DNA from: Phyllostachys edulis
Taxonomy: Eukaryota; Streptophyta; Magnoliopsida; Poales; Poaceae
Reading direction: 5' to 3'
Length of the DNA: 64,000 nt
NCBI GenBank assembly: GCA_036346405.1
Contig: CM070551.1
Coordinates: forward strand, 61,904,587-61,968,586
Shown: piece by piece, positions 12,628 through 24,385 of the stretch
How positions within the stretch are numbered: the stretch's first letter is position 1
Layout of the letters: each line of letters begins with the position of its first letter
Program-made: the position numbers and the translations under genes
Notes under the pieces: generated by a model
Seen by the model: only the letters and a program-made list of their open reading frames with translations
Database searches by the model: none
Told to the model about the DNA's origin: nothing

Positions 12628-13480
12628 TTATATGGCTGAACCATGACTTGCTGTGGGCAGGGACCTTGTGCTTGATACCTCAGTGGTTGTGGTGCCGAAG
12701 GGCGTGCATTTGACGATTGCCAAACACGCGGTTTCAGTGAGCCGCTGCTTGCTGATTTTTTGCGCTAGCCACTTGCGCTTATGGCTCTCCATGACCGTTC
12801 GAGTGCTATCTTCAACCCGGATCACCTTGTTGATCAAGGTCTAGAAGTTGGGGATATCGTGGTCAACGAGTGCCCACTTCATCTCATCATTAAGGCACTC
12901 CTAGAAGAGAGCAACCTTCCACCCCTCATCCGGTATCTTGGAGGTGGCGTATCGGGCAAGGTAGTTGAAGCGATGGAGGGACTCCATCACTGTTAGGTTC
13001 TCCTGCTTGAGTTCGTAGAACTCCCACCTCTTGATGTCCATGAGGCCCGCTAGTTTGTGGGCGTCACAGAATGCCATCTTGAAGGCGGCCCAAGTAATGG
13101 TCTGGCCTTTCGGAAGGATGGTCTGATGGTTCTCCCACCAGGTAGCTACTACGCCTTGTAGCTGATAAGATGCGTATAGCACCTTCTCCTCGTAATTGCA
13201 CTGGGCAATGACCAGTTTGCTCTCGATGGAGCGAAGCCAGTCGTTGGCACTGAGAGGATCCACCGCAGATGAGAAAGTTGGTGGCCGAGTTTGCATGAAC
13301 TCACCCATCCTCGACTGCAGCATGGTAGTAGCTCCGCCTCCTATAGTCACAAAGCTGAGGGTGGAAGTGTTCTGGACTAACTGTTGCAACAGAAGGGTAT
13401 TCGTTTGCCGCCTTTGCTCGATGATGGCGAACACTTGCACCATTGTGGGCGGTTGGGCAACACTTCCGCTTCCTTAGCAG
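12628..13480 (-). pseudogene. Ty3/gypsy gag fragment, antisense
   Basis: On the minus strand an uninterrupted 180-codon stretch (13443-12901) carries the retrotransposon gag capsid signature: PPTFSSAVDPLSANDWL, KVLYASYQLQGVVATWW and MAFCDAHKLAGLMDIKRWEF, ending in a YLARYA phrase. The frame breaks after PDEGWKVALF; ORF traces to 12628 look like the next part. No protease, reverse transcriptase or integrase follows, so this is a truncated element unrelated in sequence to the plus-strand gypsy relic on its left. Confidence 0.75.
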
Positions 13481-13691
13481 CGTGTTGATCTTTAGGTGTA
13501 GATGGATACAAATGGGTTAGGTTACGGAGGGTTGGGTGCCTCGCCTCCCTGTTGCATGAACTACAGGCATCACTGAGTGCCATGGGCTGGTTCACGGGGC
13601 GAGTTACTGGCATCTTGTCCGTACAACATGCGTTTAACAAATTGTGCACAAGATAAGGGGGAAATAGCACAAGTTAAGTGGGTTGGCAAGT

Positions 13692-15162
13692 AGTGACATC
13701 CCATCCTAAAATGACTCATTTAAAACTAAAATATGCATCAATTCATAACATAGGGATAGCATGCATGAAACTTTAACATAACGGTTAAGTTTTACACGGT
13801 TTGCATATGCCATGCATGAACATACAACCAACATCTAAACCAACACAAGTAGGAAATAGAAATCACCATACATCAGCACCTTACATGATTTAGCATACCA
13901 AAATACCCAAAATTAGCTCACTCTATGCCCCTATTAGTGAGCTCTTGCTAAATGATCTAGACCTAGGCATCGTCATTGTGCTCGGTGACGCGAGGCGACT
14001 CTAATGCAGCGGAAGATGAAGGTCTGATGAATTAAATCATCTCATGCCCGTCATGATGAAGATGGTGTCGCTGCACCGCTCGTGGCGGTTCTCCGTGTCC
14101 ATGTGGATCGCCATCACGCAGTGGCGGTGACCGATAGCCGACATACGAGGATGTCGGGTACCTGATCGGATGTGGATGGTGAGCTCAGCCAACTCCTCTA
14201 CAGATGCTTGTATGACATCCTTCTCGCACAGTAGCTCCCATGAGAAGACTGCTTGCGGCGAAAGATGGTGTGTGTTGGCTCTAGTAGGCAACAACGATGC
14301 TATAGGCAGCGGCTCGAGGACCAATGGTCACCGGAGCGGTGGTGCCATAGGTGGCTACGATGAACTTTATGCTACACATGCTGATCTAACATGCGTAACA
14401 GCTCTAGGGGACTACTAGAAGCTCACCAAGGTCCTTGATGGCATCGAGGGATGGTCGGAGAAGCTTGTCGACATTGAACAGCGGCGACGTAGAGGAGGCT
14501 CTCGGTGCTGGAGCTCTACGATGATGTAGGGACTACAAGAGGGTGCGCATTAGCTCACGGGTGTGTTGAGTGTGATGTAGACGCGGTGAATTGGATGGGA
14601 ACTCATTGGAGTGGCAGCGAACAGAAAAGGAGTCGGCGGTGGCCGGATTTGGGGAAGAAGCTTAGTTTCGGTGATTCCCCGAGCTTGGGTCCACATTAAG
14701 CAAGGAAGAAGCATTAGTGAAGTATGGAACGCAATGTGGCATGGTTAGGTGAGGTTCAAGCTCAACAGAGCGCTAGGACGTGGAGGTCTCGATCGGGGTG
14801 CACGCCGGAGACGAAGAAGATGACAACGCAATCATGCTACGAAGTTCCCAGGGCTACGTCAAGCAAGGAATGACTATTAGTGAGGTAAGGAGCGCATGGT
14901 GACGCAGGTGGCGAGGGCAATGAAGCTCACTAGTGGAAATGGCGGTGCAGAGCTTGCTCACCGATGTCGAGAACAACGATCTTATTCCCGGCAAACCAAG
15001 GAGTGAGATGCTCTGATTCTTGGTGGGAGGCGAGAATGGAGAGCTTGGGGATTCGTGACACACTCGGATGCTTAAGTATGGCTTAGGTGAGGCGAGAAAA
15101 TGCGCACGCATTTAGGCTTTAGTGCCCACGTGGGAAAAGGCGATGACAGGAGGACAGCTAGC
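13692..15162 (-). mobile_element. LTR-like sequence upstream of the antisense gag
   Basis: The gag at 12.6-13.5 kb is antisense, so its 5' LTR should lie to the right. The minus strand here ends in GGATGGGATGTCA at 13692, an LTR-like end. No primer-binding site is recognisable. 14030-15110 is GC-rich with short low-complexity ORFs that I do not take for genes. Confidence 0.35.
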
Positions 15163-16463
15163 TGTTGGGGTACGGGTAGGCTACAATAGCAACAAATCAA
15201 AAATTCTACCACGTAAACCAGAAAGCCAAGCAAGTAGATGATCACAGATCGTTACCACCAAACGCGCAGAGCAGCAGAAGAAGATTTGGAGCAGCCTGGT
15301 CCAACGTAGAGCGTGTCAATGTAGTGGTCGTAGTCGATCGTCCAATGTCGAGCACGTCGATGTAGTGGTCGTAGCCGATCGCCTCCTCCAGTAACCTTTG
15401 TAGTTCCTTATGAAGAACGCGGATCGTCCTCAAGCGCACCAACAACCGTAGTAGCGCCTCTACGGTATCCACACATCCAGGTAAGGAACAACCGTACGCC
15501 AGTGTCCTAGCACCAAGTCGCACGGCAGAGCTCTCAAGAAGATGGCGGCTAGGGTTTTGGTGGAGCAACTCACATCAACTCCTCTATTTCACCATAGCCT
15601 CAAGCATCTCCTTATATAGTGCTCGTGACGGATCCTATCCAAACACGTTTGATGAATCGTATCCATACTGGTTTGTTCCAACCCATTAAGTGTGTGACCC
15701 ATTAGGTTTATGCGTAATCGGTTGTGACTCAGAAACCCTTTCCGACCACGAGTCGTTAGCGGTTCGTAGCAGAACATAGCGATTCCCAAATACACATAAA
15801 TTATATCGGATGAACCTTATTGCAATATGATCTACGACCAGGTCCTCATCACTTACGACTAGGTCCTATATACAACCAGTTCGTATTTGGTCACAACCAG
15901 TTCGTAACTCCTTACGACCAGGTTACGACCACTCTGTGATTATGTTTGACCAGTCTACGACCAGCTCGTATCTCCATACGACCAGTACGTAACTGATCGA
16001 ACTAAACTACAGCTCATATCCTCATGATATCCGGTTGAACTCCAGGTGAGATGTTGTGTCATCCATGGACTATTCAATACTTTCTCGATCGAGTGTCGGA
16101 TAACTTCACGTGGTCGAACACTTCGACCACTACTGGCATGGCCATGCACTTACTTTATCCGACCACAACGAGGGGCTCAGAGACATCTCTCCTGTTATGT
16201 TAGGAGGGGCAAATCCCATATCTGATCAGTCATATTCCTCTGCATGTTTCAGATCATACCCGAAAGCTACCTTTATAACTACCCAGCTACGAGTAGCAAT
16301 TGGCAACCCCTAAGAGTGCTATTACACATGTAGGAAACCATGCTGATCTCAGGTCTAAGGATTATACATCATCATTGCTTGAGACCAACTAATAACACAT
16401 AGAATCATAACAATCTCAATAGTGTCTCAAGGTGGGTCTTATCTAACACCATGTTCTCTAACA
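15163..16463 (-). mobile_element. Copia-type LTR, antisense, about 1.3 kb
   Basis: The termini on the minus strand are TGTTAGAGAACATGGTG at the right (16463) and ...CCCCAACA at the left (15163), a TG...CA pair typical of LTRs. The flanking five bases (CTAGC and TGTGT) do not match, so it is not a clean solo LTR. The repeated phrase TACGACCAG/TACGAACTGG occurs many times at 15830-15985. No coding sequence. Confidence 0.5.
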
Positions 16464-17832
16464 TGTGTCCATATTATTGGTTTGAAATCTCCATATCCAT
16501 GACCTATGAAACATAGTCATCAACTAATACTAGTCATGTGCCCATGCATTGCAACGAAAACTCATAATTTGCATCAATTATTTCTAAGCAATGTGTAGGG
16601 TGTTTGTGTATAGTGTTCGTGCGTTGCAACAGAAATACATATTTTGAACGATACAATTTTCATATTGTGTTAAGTGTACGTACAAAGATGAAGCCTTCTA
16701 AATTGTCTCCCACTTGAATTTTCAATAGCCAGGAATGCAAAACAGTTGTGCATTGCATTTCATGGCTAAAAAAATTGAACAAAATATCAAATTGTTATTC
16801 CAAGCAAACAGAAAACACATGATTATATATGAAAATTTTGCCACACATTTGAAGTTAAACCCAACAGTTCTAATAGCTTAAGTCTTGCACACATTTGGAG
16901 TCACAACTCAGAACCAATAATATTTTTTAGGTAAACCAACCATAACATGTCCATGAATGAATTGATTCTCGTATCATTATGTCCTACAACCTACGTACAA
17001 GATCTTGAATGGATTGATTTTATACCTATTTCTTGAGTTCTACAGAAAAGAAAACTATAATATACATTAGAACAACAAATACATTGGAGTCTGAGCTTGG
17101 GACTTGGGCAGTGTCTAATATACATTGTCCACTACAACAGCCGAGTATGTGCTCCATTTAACATGCTAGCTAAACAAGACAATGAAGCGAATGAGCATTT
17201 CCAAGTTACACTTCATCTCTCCACTTAATTTCTTGAGCTCCCTAACAAGGCTAATGTGGAACAACTTGAAGACCTTGTGTGTGGCAGCTGGATCACAAAT
17301 ACTTCCTTGCTCCCATTGGCATCCATTAGCTGAACACAAACACAAACACAAACACAAACACCACCATGTCATAAATCACAAGAATTAGCAATTTCACCCC
17401 ATAGGCATATCACCGTTGAGCTCTCTAGATAATGGGAGGTCAAGGGGTATGACCTAGTTAGGAATTTGGATTTCATTACACATATCCAGCTATCCTACTT
17501 TTAGTCTTTTAATGTCTTATACTCTTATTCCATTTAAGAAACATCGAATTGTATTGTTATTAACTTACTGTCAGAACATAAATAAAACAAATAAATTCAA
17601 TTGCATTCAGAGTCAAGGCAGTCAAGCTAAAGTAAAAACCAGCAATGCAAACTTCGTAATCGCAGGGAGCAATAAGCCAGGAATCCGATTTGTAATCTTT
17701 AGCTAAAAATCAAACATGAATAGTCGATTATCTAGTCTCTACAACAACTATTAAAAGGCAAAAACATGTTTTAACATGGTAATAAACATTAGGAAAAAAT
17801 TAGTAAGAAAACATATCCTTCCAGGCTCTTAC

Positions 17833-18553
17833 CCAATTTCCACCATGGGTGGTGATAAATTTTCTTGCATATGCCACAGTATTGCTTCGGCTGCAAAAGC
17901 TGCAGGCATAACAATGTTTACACACGTAAGGCACCAAAGGAAAATAAATGAGTTAATAGAACACGCAAAAACATTTATCTCACAAGTCACAAGCTATGCG
18001 CATACCTTTTCACAATGCCTACAGAGTAATTGTCCTCCATCGTGCTTCTTTTTCTTTGAAATCTTGGATGGAAGGCGATTACCACAACTATCACAGCATG
18101 CTGATGATTTTACCAACAACTTGCAATACAGTAGATTATATTGCAGCCTAGCTGAGAAGTAATAAATGAAACAACTACAAGCTCAAATTTTACAATTTCA
18201 CCGCATCCAGTTACCTAGGCCTCAGATTGGCACTCTTGCTCATTATTAGAACCAGTCCCTTCCTGTATGCCATCAGCGGCAGACTGGTCATTGAAATATT
18301 TCTCTAGTGAGCACCCCCATCCGGTTGGAGCTCAAACAAGCCACGCTCAGCAAGGAAAGCCTCCTCAATTGCTAAACAAAATTTGCTTGGCTTGAGCTTA
18401 TACAGAGGCTGTCCCTGAAACCTGGCAGAAGAGAGAGAAACTTTAGACACAGCCCAAGTAAGGAAAGCATGTTCACCTCCACATGCCAAAAGTTTACCTA
18501 TCTAAGTAGTCCACAAAGGGAAAGATTATCCCTTGCTTAACCCATCCATAGTC
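17833..18553 (-). pseudogene. Fragment of an ATX3/4/5-like histone H3K4 methyltransferase gene
   Basis: Minus-strand exons are: 18553-18498 (DYGWVKQGIIFPFVDYLD), about 18425-18310 (RFQGQPLYKLKPSKF, CLAIEEAFLAERGLFELQ), about 18150-18005 (CCDSCGNRLPSKISKKKK, GGQLLCRHCEK) and 17899-17833 (KQYCGICKKIYHH). The first two match the C-terminal PWWP region, the last two the cysteine-rich segment before the PHD fingers of plant trithorax proteins of the ATX3/4/5 group. GT donors and AG acceptors remain. Frameshifts after FELQPDGG and after KIYHH, and the absence of FYR, SET and most PHD sequence, make it a broken fragment. Intact proteins methylate histone H3 Lys4 in the nucleus. Assignment rests on motif memory, not a search. 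Confidence 0.65.
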
Positions 18554-18633
18554 CTACAAAGAAATGTGGTAATGTGAGATTATCCCTTGCTTAACCCATC
18601 CATAGTCCTACAAAGAAATGTGGTAATGTGAGC
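18526..18633. repeat. Perfect 54-bp tandem duplication
   Basis: The unit beginning GATTATCCCTTGCTTAACCC is present twice in direct succession (about 18526-18579 and 18580-18633) without visible mismatch. It includes the splice acceptor and most of the first ATX-like exon, so the fragment has two candidate acceptors. Confidence 0.85.
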
Positions 18634-18939
18634 CCACACGGAACAAAAACAGAAAGGAACTGTTTGGTCCAAGTCCTCACATATATTAACCTAATTCAGT
18701 TGCATCTCATGCAAGTGTGAAACAAAGGCAGTATTTATAGTTCTGAAATTTTCATGTTGAAGTTGTGAGTTTCATGAACCATACAGACAACAACAAAAAA
18801 ACACCCTACAACGCTTAACCAGGAAATTGTGACTAATTACATAGCTCTACCAGGCTACCAGCTATCGGATCAACATTAGCACAAAAAAATCATCATGTAC
18901 TAAACTTAGTAATTGATCTAGACAAAAGTAATCAAGCAC

Positions 18940-19500
18940 CTGCTCTTTCAAAAGACTTTCTACTTGGCATATACGAAGGGTCCATCCCCAATTCTTCCGA
19001 ATCGCCTCGATCAGAGATAATGATCATTGTTAACTTATGGTCATAAACCTAACATGTCCAAAAAAAGAAACTAACAATTATGGCATTCAATCAATGGAGT
19101 GCTTATTACCATTTCTCTAATCAAGGAGCAAGTTTTAGCGTTCTTCATTTGCAACATATGGTACATTGTCAAGCTAAGAAAAGTATGATGCTTGTAGCAT
19201 TGTATCGGGTTGACATCTAGAATGCATAGGAGGGATAAAAGGTATTGTCTTACCTCTTCTTGCAAGTTCTCTAGATTATCCCAATAACCTCTTGGTTTCC
19301 AATTTTATAAGAAAGGAAAGATTCATTATGTCGGCAATCTTCCTAAACCCACCCATGCGTGTTATTGCCTTCTCGATATCCACTCTTCCATGTGAACGAA
19401 GATGCTTTCTTTTAGGCATGAAGCCATCCTCGACCATATTTTGCAATAAAACTTTCAAGTTCAGATTTGAGGACCTCGATGTCCTTTTGCAGACCTAGGA
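18940..19500 (-). pseudogene. Fragment of a plant gene with MPxR...GRxDI...GG modules
   Basis: Minus-strand exon 19500-19254 reads LQKDIEVLKSELESFIAKYG, then after a frameshift EDGFMPKRKHLRSHGRVDIE and KAITRMGGFRKIADIMNL, ending at a good donor (GAAGAG|GTAAGA). A second exon, about 19005-18940, gives MDPSYMPSRKSFERAG before another donor. The repeated module MPxRxxL/FxxxGRxDIxxAIxxxGG resembles the transcript-binding repeats described in plastid RNA-associated proteins of the HCF145 type. I am confident it is a captured plant gene fragment, less so of the family. The frameshift near 19440 shows it is dead. Confidence 0.5.
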
Positions 19501-21124
19501 CTTTTGGTCTCTGTTTTGTAGAACTTGAAGAGTGAGATACAGATGCTTGTTCTTATTGCCTCCCTTCTGCATAATCAATAGCAATAGTGTCTGGATTTGC
19601 TGGCGCATTAGAGTGAGTTGTGGAATTAGTGCTCTCAGCTTCCACCTTTACTAATTGCAGAAAACAACTAAAAACATATTGTTTTGGTGGGCAGCAGGTG
19701 CAGGCTACCAACACTGTTTTAAGCCAGTCTGCTAACATATGCATCTAATAATAGCAAAATGAGATAGAGTCTGCATTAGAGCATAGTAAAATGAGATAGA
19801 GTTCTGCATTTTTTTTGTGGCAAGCAAATGATATATAATATTGAGGTCAAATAAATGATTCTCTTGTACAGCAGCAAACACTCTTGAATTGAAATAAATA
19901 AGTAGGGAATTTTGCATTACTCACTATTGAAGAAAGATTGGGTTGCAAATTTCACATTCTGTTTTTTTAAACCTGGGAGACATTAATAGCCTGCAAAAAC
20001 TTCTGAGTAAAGTTTGTGTCACCTGTCTATTACAGTACAGAATATCTGAAGGTATGCAGTATGCTCCTTGCCCCTGGTGATCACATATGTCATATTTTTA
20101 TCTCTGATTTGGAACAGAAGCATAGCAGCAAAAAAAAGTGATTTTATGAGTAGCAGAGTGATTTTACACTTGGTGATGCAAGCAGCAAAGCGATACATCA
20201 TAGCATACAACGAAGAGCAAAATGCCTTGGGCAGAACACATAAGTAGCAGTGCTGATGCTGATGCACAAGTTGTCTGCATAAAAAAACTGACAAAATAAC
20301 TATTGGGTGCAGTGAGTCAAACATAACTATACTTAGTCAATCTAATTGGAGATTAACATGTAGTGAACATACCGATGACACGATCTTTTGGCTGAAACAT
20401 TCTTTTTCATTGCTTAGGCTTCTTAGGAAGCTTTTTTTTTACTGAAGCTAGAAGGTAGTATGGCTTCTTCATATGCTGGTACATGCCTGTACACGATGAC
20501 AGGGGCATGTGAATGTAAAGTTGAGAGGTAAGAACAAATATGACAACATGAGTAAGCATTGGAAAGACGAAAACTTGATAGGTCAAACCTCTTGCTCCCG
20601 GCTAACTATGTAGATTGAGCAGTTACTGTGCCTATTTTTTCACCTTGACAAATGTAAGCTAGATGTTTTGTTTGTATAACCTGAAGAAAACACCAAGATA
20701 ACAAAGAAAAGTCTAGACAAAGAATTAGCAGAAGAACATAGATAAACTGCTCTAACAATCTTTGAGATTGTCTTGGAAGGAGGTGGTCATCACGTGCAGC
20801 CCTCGCCTGCTAGCCATCGCATCTGTCCGCTCGCTTCGTTCTGATCCAACGACCATCTCCCCATCATCATAGGACCGCAGCGCCGTGTGCCCTCATCCTC
20901 ATGCTGCTGCCACGTCAAGGTGCATGATTCCTGTCGTTGCAACCCACCTTTACGTAAGGATGAACTCGCTCGCCTCGCCGTGTTGAGCCAAAAACGAGTT
21001 GTAGCAAAGAATTTATTCCTCCACCTCCTAGCTCTACTCCCTTCCTCCTCCTTTGAGCTCACAGCACTGCTGCCTGCTCCATCATCTTCCCCTGCACACC
21101 CCCCATGTCGAGCTGCCTCCACTT
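19501..21124. other. Helitron-like interior without a recognisable gene
   Basis: Only short ORFs occur, such as a minus-strand stretch rich in Arg/Glu/Gly at 21134-20790. Since sequences either side are captured gene pieces, this is likely intron or further unrecognised captured DNA. No domain was recognised. Confidence 0.3.
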
Positions 21125-21231
21125 CGTATAACAATGATTCATTCTAAGTCTGATTAAAATGCTCCATCATTGTTACTAAAATTTGAATCGTATAACAATG
21201 ATTCATTCTAAGTCTGATTAAAATGCTCCAA
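21125..21231. repeat. Near-perfect direct repeat, 43 bp with 63-bp period
   Basis: The phrase starting CGTATAACAATGATTCATTC occurs at about 21126-21168 and again at about 21189-21231, separated by 20 bp. It lies just beside the ArfGAP fragment and looks like a local tandem duplication. Confidence 0.8.
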
Positions 21232-21287
21232 GAAAGTAGAGGAACCAAGCATCCGTACAAGCAAAACAGAAAAGATGATCTTTTTAC

Positions 21288-21497
21288 CTGGGATGCGATC
21301 GTGGTACGTGGCGGCGGCGGCGTTGGAGTTGTACTTGGCGACGTGGGGCGTCTCCTTGGGCACACCCCGCGCAGTGAAGAAGGCGTTGAGGCAGTCGTTG
21401 CCCCCAGCCTCCATATCTTGCAGAGCTGCGCCTCAGTCCACGAGTCCATGGTGACGAGGACACGAAGCTGATGTGCACACCGAGGCCGCGGTGCTTC
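21288..21497 (-). pseudogene. Fragment of an ArfGAP-domain gene (AGD6/7-like)
   Basis: On the minus strand the phrases KHRGLGVHISFV, VTMDSWTEAQL, AGGNDCLNAFF and GVPKETPHVAKYNSNAAA follow in the order of the second half of a plant ArfGAP domain (AGD6/AGD7 type), ending at a normal-looking donor (CCCAG|GTAAAAAG, plus position about 21287). They fall in three reading frames, with breaks near 21450 and 21420. The zinc finger itself and the C-terminal half of the protein are absent. Intact ArfGAPs stimulate GTP hydrolysis by ARF GTPases at Golgi membranes; this piece cannot. It has the same orientation as the other two captured fragments. Confidence 0.7.
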
Positions 21498-22540
21498 TCT
21501 CATGGCGTCCCCCCACCTCGCCGTGACCTCCTCGCTCTTGAACTCCACCACCACCTCCCCCCTCCGCCCATCCCATCCGCCTCGTTGCCCACAAACCAAA
21601 GAATGATGGCGACGACCTCCTGTCCCACCTCGCCCCTCAAGAAGGTCGCGATTGAAGCCCCCCTCCACCAGAACCCGAGAACCTCCGACTTGGCTCCAGC
21701 CACCTTCCCATCAAGGGACAAAGGAGAGAGAGGGATAATGGAGGTGGGCGAGGGCGATGGGTGAGGGCGGCTCGGCGGCGGGCTGGGGTGATGGGTGAGG
21801 GTGGCTCGACGGCAGGCTGGGGCGATGGGTGAGGGCGGCTCGGCGGCGGGCGGGGTCGAGGGGCGAGGGATGAGGCGGAGGTAGTGAGGTAGCGGTGGCG
21901 GAGGGCGGTAGAGATGTAGAGAATCAAGTTGCCGTGTGCTCGATTCGATCAAGACGAGGATGGGAACACAACGGAGACGACATCAGGGAAGACGAGAGGA
22001 GAGGGAGGGGGCTGGTAGGTCACCAACTCACCATTGGCCTGCGAGGGCGGCGACAGCAGCTTGAGGTGCGTTGAGTTCTCGATCGAGGAGTTTAGCTCGG
22101 GATGGAGGTGTCTCCCGCCTCCCGGCCTCCCTCCTCAGTAGATGAGCTTCGGCTCGGGCCCCGACGCCGACGGCTCTCGGCCTCCCGACCTTGGGTTCCC
22201 TGCCTCGTCGCCGTTGTTCAAGGCGCCCCAGATCTAGGCTGGCTGGGCGAGGAGAGGAACGGCATGGTAGGGAGGATACGCCATGAGGGGCGGCGCCGAG
22301 GCGAGGGGATCGCGGGGGTCGCGCAGGAGGCGCCGTGAGGGGCGGGCGCATAGGCGAGGGAGGTGGGCGAGGGGTGAGGGCCACGAGGGGCGGGCGCGGA
22401 GGAGGTAGGGGGTGAGGGGCAAGGGAGTGGAGTGAGCCGCCGGTTGGGAGGAGGTGGGCGGGGCATGTGAGGCGGTTTTGGGAGGGGGGAGGGCGGGCAG
22501 GGCGCGAGCGCACTTTCGGTGGATTTATCGCCATTGCAGG
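21498..22540. other. GC-rich low-complexity stretch
   Basis: Repeats of a GGGCGATGGGTGAGGGCGGCTCG-like phrase (split as GGGCGAUGGG/GGTGAGGGCGGCTCG in DNA) at 21740-21870 and GGGCGAGGGG blocks to 22500 create long but uninformative Pro/Arg-rich ORFs on the minus strand. It could be promoter/5' exon DNA of a captured gene; I recognise no domain. Confidence 0.35.
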
Positions 22541-22783
22541 TAAACTCAAAATTATAGTAGTTAAGACATATGCTAGTCTATTCATATGTGTTCTCATATG
22601 TTTCCGATCAGAGAACGTTTAAGAATAATCATCGTAGAAATATAGAGTTTCACAATCAAGTCACATACCTGATAATAAATATTAACGATATTATTCTAGG
22701 AACAAGATAACATATTATCTAATATTATGAACATAATGAAATATAATCATCTCTACGACTGCCTCTAGGGCATATTTCCAACA
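22540..22783 (-). mobile_element. Copia LTR terminal fragment, antisense
   Basis: On the minus strand the end reads TGTTGGAAATATGCCCTAGA, the well-known start of Angela/BARE-type Ty1/copia LTRs in grasses. Only about 240 bp are present and no internal domain adjoins it. Confidence 0.75.
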
Positions 22784-23171
22784 CTAGCATGGGCACAGTG
22801 ACGTACAATGTAGGTGAAGGCGATGAGAGCAGTTGGGGCACGTAAACCGGGCGGCATTGCACGGTCGCGAACCGGGCGAGCAAAGGGCGTGGGTGAGTCA
22901 TGAGGGTGGATTTAAGGATCGACATGTGGGGCCACAACATCAGAGAGAGGGAGAGCGGGGGCGTGAGGTGCACTAGGGTGAGGCACAGTAGATTTGGGCC
23001 CAGCGAAATCGGCCCAATGGCTCGGCAGGAAATTCAATATTGGTTTTGAATTTTCTAGAAAGGATGATTTGTTTCTAAATTTTTAAACATAGCAAACGGG
23101 CTAAATTTTTTATGAAAATTTGTATGGACACTCCTAACACAGTATGATTTCTTCTGTAAATTTCTGTAACT

Positions 23172-24366
23172 CAGCAAGTACAATGAGTAAATGGAACATA
23201 CCACAAACATTAACGAGTCAACATCATTGAACAATATGAAGGAATCACAGAACGAGTATTTAGAATGCAATGAATGGAGTGAATGGAATGGAGGGACTAC
23301 ACACACACATATACCGGTATTGCTAGTGACACACCCGTCGGTGTTCACTTAAGCCCGCATTGAACAAAAGGCGGGGATCCAAGTCCCGTATGAAGAACGT
23401 TTCATACGGGTGTCCCAAAACGCCCACATTGGAATGGTGGGGCCCACTTTGGAATGGTGGGTCTTACGTGCCCATCCCGAATTGATGGGTCTTTTAATCC
23501 ACTCCGTGGATGGAACATGAATAATGAATGCATGGAATGAAATATGTATATTGAAAAGACACGCTCTCGAATCATGGAGATAACACACATATGGAACGAA
23601 TATGAACTTAAATACTATCATGGATCTTAGAAAAGTACAGGATCAACATCAAGCACTCAACATTTCCTAAACATCAAAACATCAAGGTACTTGCCTTCCG
23701 CGATGCGACGCGTTGTGAGGCAATGGCGGTGCTCCTAAACCTGAAACCACTCCGCCCTTGTAGAACCCCAGGAAGATGCTGAACAAAAACCCACGAAGAA
23801 GCTCTCCTTCCTCTCCCTTCTCCTCTCTTCTCCCCCTTCCTTCCTCTTCCTTATGGCCGGCCAATCTGCAGGGGAAAAACTGGAGATAGCAGCGACGGCC
23901 AAGGGCATGGCTACTGTAGCGGCGCGGGCACTGTAGCTAGGGCGGCGGTACTGTAGCAGTACGGAAATACTGTAGCAACTAGGGTTTGTGGCTTGATCCC
24001 CCCCTTCCTTGCCTTCAAGTGGGCTACTAGCCTTCCATGGGCCATGGGCCTCTAAGGCCGGCTCTTTCCCCCGTGACTATGGATTGGCGGCCCAAAACTC
24101 TCTCAAAAATCTGAATTTTGAACTTATTTCCATCTCTAAACTTTGTTGCATTCGATATTGAATAAATTTCCTCTCCTAATAATGTTCTCTAATTGGAATT
24201 TAAGGTTCGAATATTAACACTAAAGCCGGAGGCCCAAGCTCTAAGTTTCCCCCAAACTTTGAATTTTGAACTTAATTTCGAATCTAGAATTTGGTTGATT
24301 TTGAAATTGAATAAATTTTGCTTTCCCGAATGATATTTTTCTCCAATAAATGTTTGGGGTATTACA
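23172..24366 (-). repeat. Truncated 3' LTR with hairpin array
   Basis: It aligns by eye with 28979-30189 almost throughout; identity starts abruptly at ACTCAGCAAG (about 23172), left of which the two copies have nothing in common. A hairpin array lies at 23352-23515, for example arms CCCGTATGAA/TTCATACGGG at about 23384-23410. Confidence 0.75.
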
Positions 24367-24385
24367 TTCTACCCCCCTTAACAGG

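Larger units (their letters stand above)
16530..22540 (-). mobile_element. Putative Helitron carrying host-gene fragments
   Basis: On the minus strand the left border reads TCGTTGCAATGCATGGGCA, four further bases and CTAG, fitting the published maize Helitron 3' consensus (YCGTNRYAAHGCACGKRYAHNNNNCTAG) with one mismatch; the next base is T, as expected for insertion into AT. A diverged second copy of the motif lies near 16612. All three recognised host-gene fragments inside share the minus orientation, the usual Helitron pattern. The 5' end (TCTMTAYTA type) was not found; the right limit is set only by the copia LTR piece starting near 22540. A Pack-MULE is the main alternative. Confidence 0.45.

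Noticed and set aside
15242..15568. 108-codon antisense ORF
   Set aside because: It lies inside a copia-type LTR, which is not expected to encode protein; repeated ATGTAGTGGTCGTAG phrases explain the open frame.
21500..22597. Long Pro/Arg-rich antisense ORFs up to 189 codons
   Set aside because: GC-rich simple sequence keeps several frames open at once; no domain or codon signal favours one.
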